Shown here in pieces: positions 60,079 to 64,000 of a stretch of DNA of 64,000 bases. Made by a program: the position numbers and the translations under genes. The notes under the pieces were generated by a model, which saw only the letters and a program-made list of their open reading frames with translations, did no database searches and was not told the origin of the DNA. The DNA is from Adiantum capillus-veneris (taxonomy: Eukaryota > Streptophyta > Polypodiopsida > Polypodiales > Pteridaceae), in assembly GCA_014529385.2 (NCBI GenBank), contig CM043964.1, positions 135,345,420 to 135,409,419 of the forward strand, read 5' to 3'. Numbering within the stretch: position 1 is the stretch's first letter; every line of letters starts with the position of its first letter.

Positions 60079-61059
60079 CATTATCCTATTCTACATAGCC
60101 ACCATTTTAAAATTTGAAGAGCACAAAACAGCATCTTGAAGCTCAAGATTTTACTAGTTTTACAACTGGTTCTTTTTTTTCGCAAAGGACAAAATCTTGC
60201 ATAGAGTCTCTTCAAATCAAAAGTTGGTGAGTGGGGTTATAATTAGTACTCTTTATGAATCACAAGTATCTCTTAAAGTATTAGGAGATTCAAAAGCTGA
60301 TAAGCATTTTTAATGACTTTAGTACAAAATAATGGGAGAACCACAATTTCTTGTTGGTAGTTATGGATCTTGATTTTATGAATGACTAACTCTAGTGACC
60401 AAAAAGGCCAAGTCAAGCCTTGTCATTTCAAGCTTTTCTTAATCTTTTTCAAAATCAAAGCCATAATCCCTACCCCCTTTGGAGCAATAATGTTGAAGAA
60501 ACGTAGGGATCTCTCTCTCTCCTCCCCCTAGCCCACAAACACCTCTTTGGCTCCTATCCTTATCCAAAACATAGATTGTCAAGTCATGCTTCCTACTAGG
60601 CTGCAACATAAAAGCTATTACTAAAGTAACCATCCTTTTGCATAGCAATATTGCATCCCCTCAACACAATTTGGCAAGAGGTTAAGGGAGCAAAAGCAAG
60701 AGCACTCGATCTTGTCGGCCATGAGATTGGAGGCTAGGTCATTAAACTAGACCCCTCTCATAACCTAGGTTGATGGGGTGTACTCTTGATGGTGGTGGGG
60801 TAGACAGACAACTCACTGGCATTTTTTCCTTTTCCTAACAGATTGTTAAGGCTTGACATGTACATCAACTCTTTTTTTTCTAATCTTAAAAATTGTATAG
60901 AAAAAATAAGTACACAACCCAGATCTATACAAAAATTCAAGGCATTTATGAGGAATCAATGTAATGAATTCCCAAAATTAGACTTTCAAAATCAAGGTTT
61001 AGTGGAGTGAATAACTGGTAATTTTTGTTGCCAACCTAGAAACTTACACTAGGAAAATT
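60079..61059. other. AT-rich spacer without recognised features
   Basis: Short frames only. No gene. Confidence 0.4.
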
Positions 61060-61730
61060 GAGTCGTGAGGATGTTGTCAAAATTGCTTATTTTAATACGA
61101 TGCTCCTTTGATGCTTGTAATGATACTATTACCTAGTGACAAGGAAGAGATTGCTAGATTACTTGATGTAGAGTTCCTTTACGAAAGTGAACATCTTTGA
61201 TACACCTACTGAGTTTGTGTCTTTGGTTGTTGTTATACCTAAGATAGTTTGATTTTACGGCAACCTAAAAACGAAAACAATGTTATGGCATTCATGCTAA
61301 CTATCCCTTCCCAATTACTGACCATGCAATAGAGCACACAACAAGGAAGAAGGCCCGTAGTTTAATAGATGGCTTCTTTGTGTACAATCAGATGTCAATA
61401 GTACCAAAATTTGAATATACAACTAGCATATTTGCTAATAGTTTATTGGCATGTGTAGGTATATTATTGCACCAACAACTTTCCAATGGATAATGTGCCC
61501 TGCAATATTTGCAAAACTTGTTGAAAATTTTCATGAATGAGCTTTGTTTGCATTCGAAAGAAGGAAGAGGACACATTGCACATTTTCATCCTTCTTTCAT
61601 TCAATGGTGCATTTTATAGAATGTATCTTGATCTTAAAATTTCTGAATTCTTGGTTTGACTGGGTAAAATCTTGGTCACAATATTTCTAAGCATGATTTT
61701 GCCATTGATATGGATGAAATTTAAGTTGAG
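61060..61730 (+). pseudogene. decayed Ty3/Gypsy RT, copy 1
   Basis: Across frames the plus strand retains peptide matching the Ty3 RT at 19.0-20.0 kb: NYPFPITDHAIEHTTRKKAR-like sequence, LIDGFFVYNQM, APTTFQW, FMNELCLHSKE in place of the YMDD block, and a connection phrase near 61650 (LGKILVTIFLSMILPL). Stops and shifts are numerous. Confidence 0.65.
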
Positions 61731-61831
61731 TGCCTTTAAGGTTTTGTTTTTCCTTTTCTTTTTTGGTGTGTGTGTGTGTGTGTGTGTTTTTTTTTTGTTG
61801 GGGGGGGGGGGGGGGGGGGGGGGGCGCGGGG
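61731..61831. repeat. (GT)n, poly-T and 25-bp poly-G run
   Basis: GT at 61767-61788, a T run, then G at 61800-61824 followed by cgcggggg. Confidence 0.93.
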
Positions 61832-62549
61832 GGTTTGCTTATGATGGCTAAGCAAGATGACCTCACCTGTCAAGGTGGAGAAAAAGAGGAAAATATGAGG
61901 CTTCATGGAGGATTTTCTTTAATCTTTTGTAGCACGGTGCTAGTTGACAAGGTTGGGTAGAGGAGTCGATAAAAGGACGGGTCCCAAAACTAGGATAAGG
62001 TTTGAATAAATCCATCCTATCCCTTTTTTTTCAAAACTCACAATGGTGAGTAGATTATATCAATAAATCTATCCTATCCTCTCTGCATATTGGAATACAT
62101 GATGAAACGGGCATTTAGTGCTTGAAGAGTTTCGTATCAACTACCTTCTGGCATTTTTTTTTCATTTTCATCCATGGAATTTCACAGGAGATTTAGGTTT
62201 GACATTTGAATTTCCTTAAATTAGCTCTCACAATTTAAAGTTCCTTAACTCTTCTACCCTAAGGCAAACTTGATGATCTAAGGATGATCTACAAAACATA
62301 TGACCTTTGTTTTTTTACCAAACGACAATCTCAAACCCTCTTAATTCTATAGATGTTGTCAATCCTTCTCTTTGACTAATTCTATGCATGGAGGAAAGGA
62401 TGAAATAAGGGGTTCCAATCAACTAATGTTAACTCTTAAAGAGTATAAGGATGTCTCTTTTGGGTCATACAAGGACCTTAAGTGGGTTTATTTTTTTTAT
62501 TTGTTAACACACAATATCATTAAGTAGGGTAAGGAAGCAATTCTTCCTT
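61832..62549. other. spacer between the two RT relics
   Basis: No gene recognised. The phrase atctatcctatcc recurs at about 62009 and 62067 in a short diverged duplication. Confidence 0.4.
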
Positions 62550-63320
62550 TATGCTTGTAACGATACTATTACTTACTGACAAGGAAGAGATTGCTAGATT
62601 ACTTTATGTAGAGTGCTTTTACAATATAGAACATCTTTGATACACCTACTTAGTTTGAGTTTGTGTCATGTAATGATACTATAACTTAGTGACAAGGAAG
62701 AAATTGCTAGATTAAATTATGTAGAGTTCCTTTATAAAATTGAACATCTTTGACACACCTATTGAGTTTGTGTCTATTGTCTTTGTACCTAGCATAGTTT
62801 GATTTTTCATCAACCTAAAAAGCAAGACAATACTACAACATCCGTGCTAACTATACCTTCCCATTTACTAACCATGCAATAGAACACATAGCAAGGAAGG
62901 AGGCGTGTAGTTTTACAGATGGCTTCTTTGTCTACAATCACTTGTCTGTAGTACCAAAATTTGAGTATACAACTACCATTATGATAGAGTGGTGCATATT
63001 TGTTGGTAGTTTTGTACCATATAGGTGTATTATTGCACCAACAACTTTTAATGGATAATGTGATGTGCAATATTTGTAAAACTATTTCAAAACTTTCATG
63101 GATTAGGTTTGTGTGGATTTTAAGGAAGGAAGACATCACATTGCACATTTTGATCGTCATTTTCATTTAATGGTGCATTTTATAGAATCTATCTTTTTTT
63201 TTTTGCTTTATAGAATCTGTCTTAAGCCCAAAATTTCTAAATTCTTGGTTTGACTGGGCAGAATCTTGGTCACAATGTTTCTAAGCATGGTAGTCGCATT
63301 GATATAGATAGAATTTATAA
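62550..63320 (+). pseudogene. decayed Ty3/Gypsy RT, copy 2
   Basis: Collinear with 61100-61720 at nucleotide level (gacaaggaagagattgctag, accatgcaatagaNcaca, gatggcttctttgt, attattgcaccaacaactt, tggtgcattttatagaat, cttggtttgactgggNaNaatcttggtcacaat). Its first roughly 110 bp are duplicated in tandem (62555 and 62668). The end reads GQNLGHNVSKHGSRIDIDRI, the RT connection region. Confidence 0.7.
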
Positions 63321-63640
63321 ATCTAACCAAGCCAAAAATTTCCATTGTGGTTATTATCACCAATGTATTTGTCTCTTATGTTGTTTGAGTGGAACCCCAA
63401 ATGTGATGAGTCCTTTGAAAATTCAAATGTGGCTCTATTGAAACTCCTATTCTCAAAGCAAAAATACCTTTCACGTACCCATTAACACAAGTGCATTTAT
63501 CTTGAATATCTTAGGACTGTCTTATGGATTTTCCTATAGCTTACACTACTTAATATGTACCTATGATGCATAATGTTTAATATTGTGATACTTAATGTGC
63601 TTGCAAAAATTCACTTTTACTAGTAAATAACCAAGCATGC
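63321..63640. other. spacer without recognised features
   Basis: AT-rich, no conserved frame. Confidence 0.4.
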
Positions 63641-63649
63641 ATGAGATAG

Positions 63650-64000
63650 ACTAGCTTCTTTACATGCAATACCTAATTTGGATGAGATTTCTTATTTATG
63701 TAAGGAGTTAGAATCAAAGATTATGCACAAAGAGGAATGTATGGATGTATTTCTTGAAGATCTCATTAAGTAGGTTTGTTCAATCCTTTTTGAGCTGCTT
63801 CATTAAGCGGTATCTTGCGAGATGTTAAAGCTCTCCAAGATGAACCTTAAAATCTAGCTTTATCGTCTCACTATGCAAGATCAAGATGATGTCACTAGCC
63901 TTCTCAGAAACTTAAAGATTATCTCAATCCAACTCGTTAATGTTGACATACAAGTTCCAGACAAGAACAAAATAGCCACCCTCCTTAAAGCTCTACCAAG
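63650..64000 (+). pseudogene. gag: Copia gag relic running off the window
   Basis: The plus strand encodes LCKELESKIMHKEECMDVFL, closely parallel to RKELESKIIHEENEMDTFL of the Copia gag at 13.7 kb. Further on comes DIQVPDKNKIATLLKALP, equivalent to the ...KVVLDALPDSYQ block. Stops at about 63769 and 63805 break it. Confidence 0.75.

Overview
The window looks like nuclear DNA of a land plant with a large, repeat-rich genome. The evidence is plant-type Ty1/Copia and Ty3/Gypsy retrotransposons with initiator-Met and Asp tRNA primer sites, spliceosomal introns, a plant-type vacuolar amino acid transporter gene, and very long CT/GA and GT/CA microsatellites. The species cannot be fixed from sequence alone; a fern or gymnosperm is a weak inference from the repeat style. 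Most of the window is non-genic: I support one intact cellular gene, two decayed multi-exon gene relics, and many retrotransposon pieces of different age.

Layout. 0-3 kb: Copia LTR pieces, a 115-bp tandem duplication and CT arrays. 3.2-4.1 kb: an imperfect foldback with arms of about 440 bp. 4.7-4.9 kb: a SINE-like element. 5.4-12.2 kb: two decayed genes of unknown family, each preceded by a related upstream repeat. 12.69-17.77 kb: a complete Copia element with LTRs, primer site, polypurine tract and a GTATT target duplication, but many stop codons. 18.4-18.8 kb: a pyrimidine-rich leader-like tract with a 35-codon ORF. 19.05-29.7 kb, minus strand: a large truncated Ty3/Gypsy element with an Asp-tRNA primer site, a leader of about 2.6 kb holding an array of palindromes, two successive gag regions (the first split by a small TIR element), protease, RT and the start of RNase H. 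30.6-36.2 kb: gag relic, 337-bp tandem duplication, inverted homologous segments and a 245-bp CT/GT array. 36.3-39.5 kb: minus-strand Ty3 LTR pieces and a chromodomain-like integrase tail.

41.27-44.14 kb, minus strand: a two-exon AVT1-like amino acid transporter (586 aa after splicing) with a TATA box and compound microsatellites in its promoter. Its last codons are duplicated just downstream. 44.2-52 kb: microsatellite-rich intergenic DNA with nested tandem duplications. 53.2-54.2 kb: Ty3 integrase fragment, polypurine tract and LTR. 55.7-56.4 kb: GC-rich unassigned tract. 57.7-60.1 kb: repeats punctuated by microsatellites and minisatellites. 61-63.3 kb: two decayed Ty3 RT copies. 63.66-64 kb: the start of another Copia gag that runs off the window.

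The most unusual structure is the palindrome array at 27.45-29.15 kb. Eight short dyads recur in a roughly 690-bp higher-order repeat. Both arms of a dyad change together between copies, so symmetry is kept while sequence differs. It lies in the untranslated leader of the Ty3 element.
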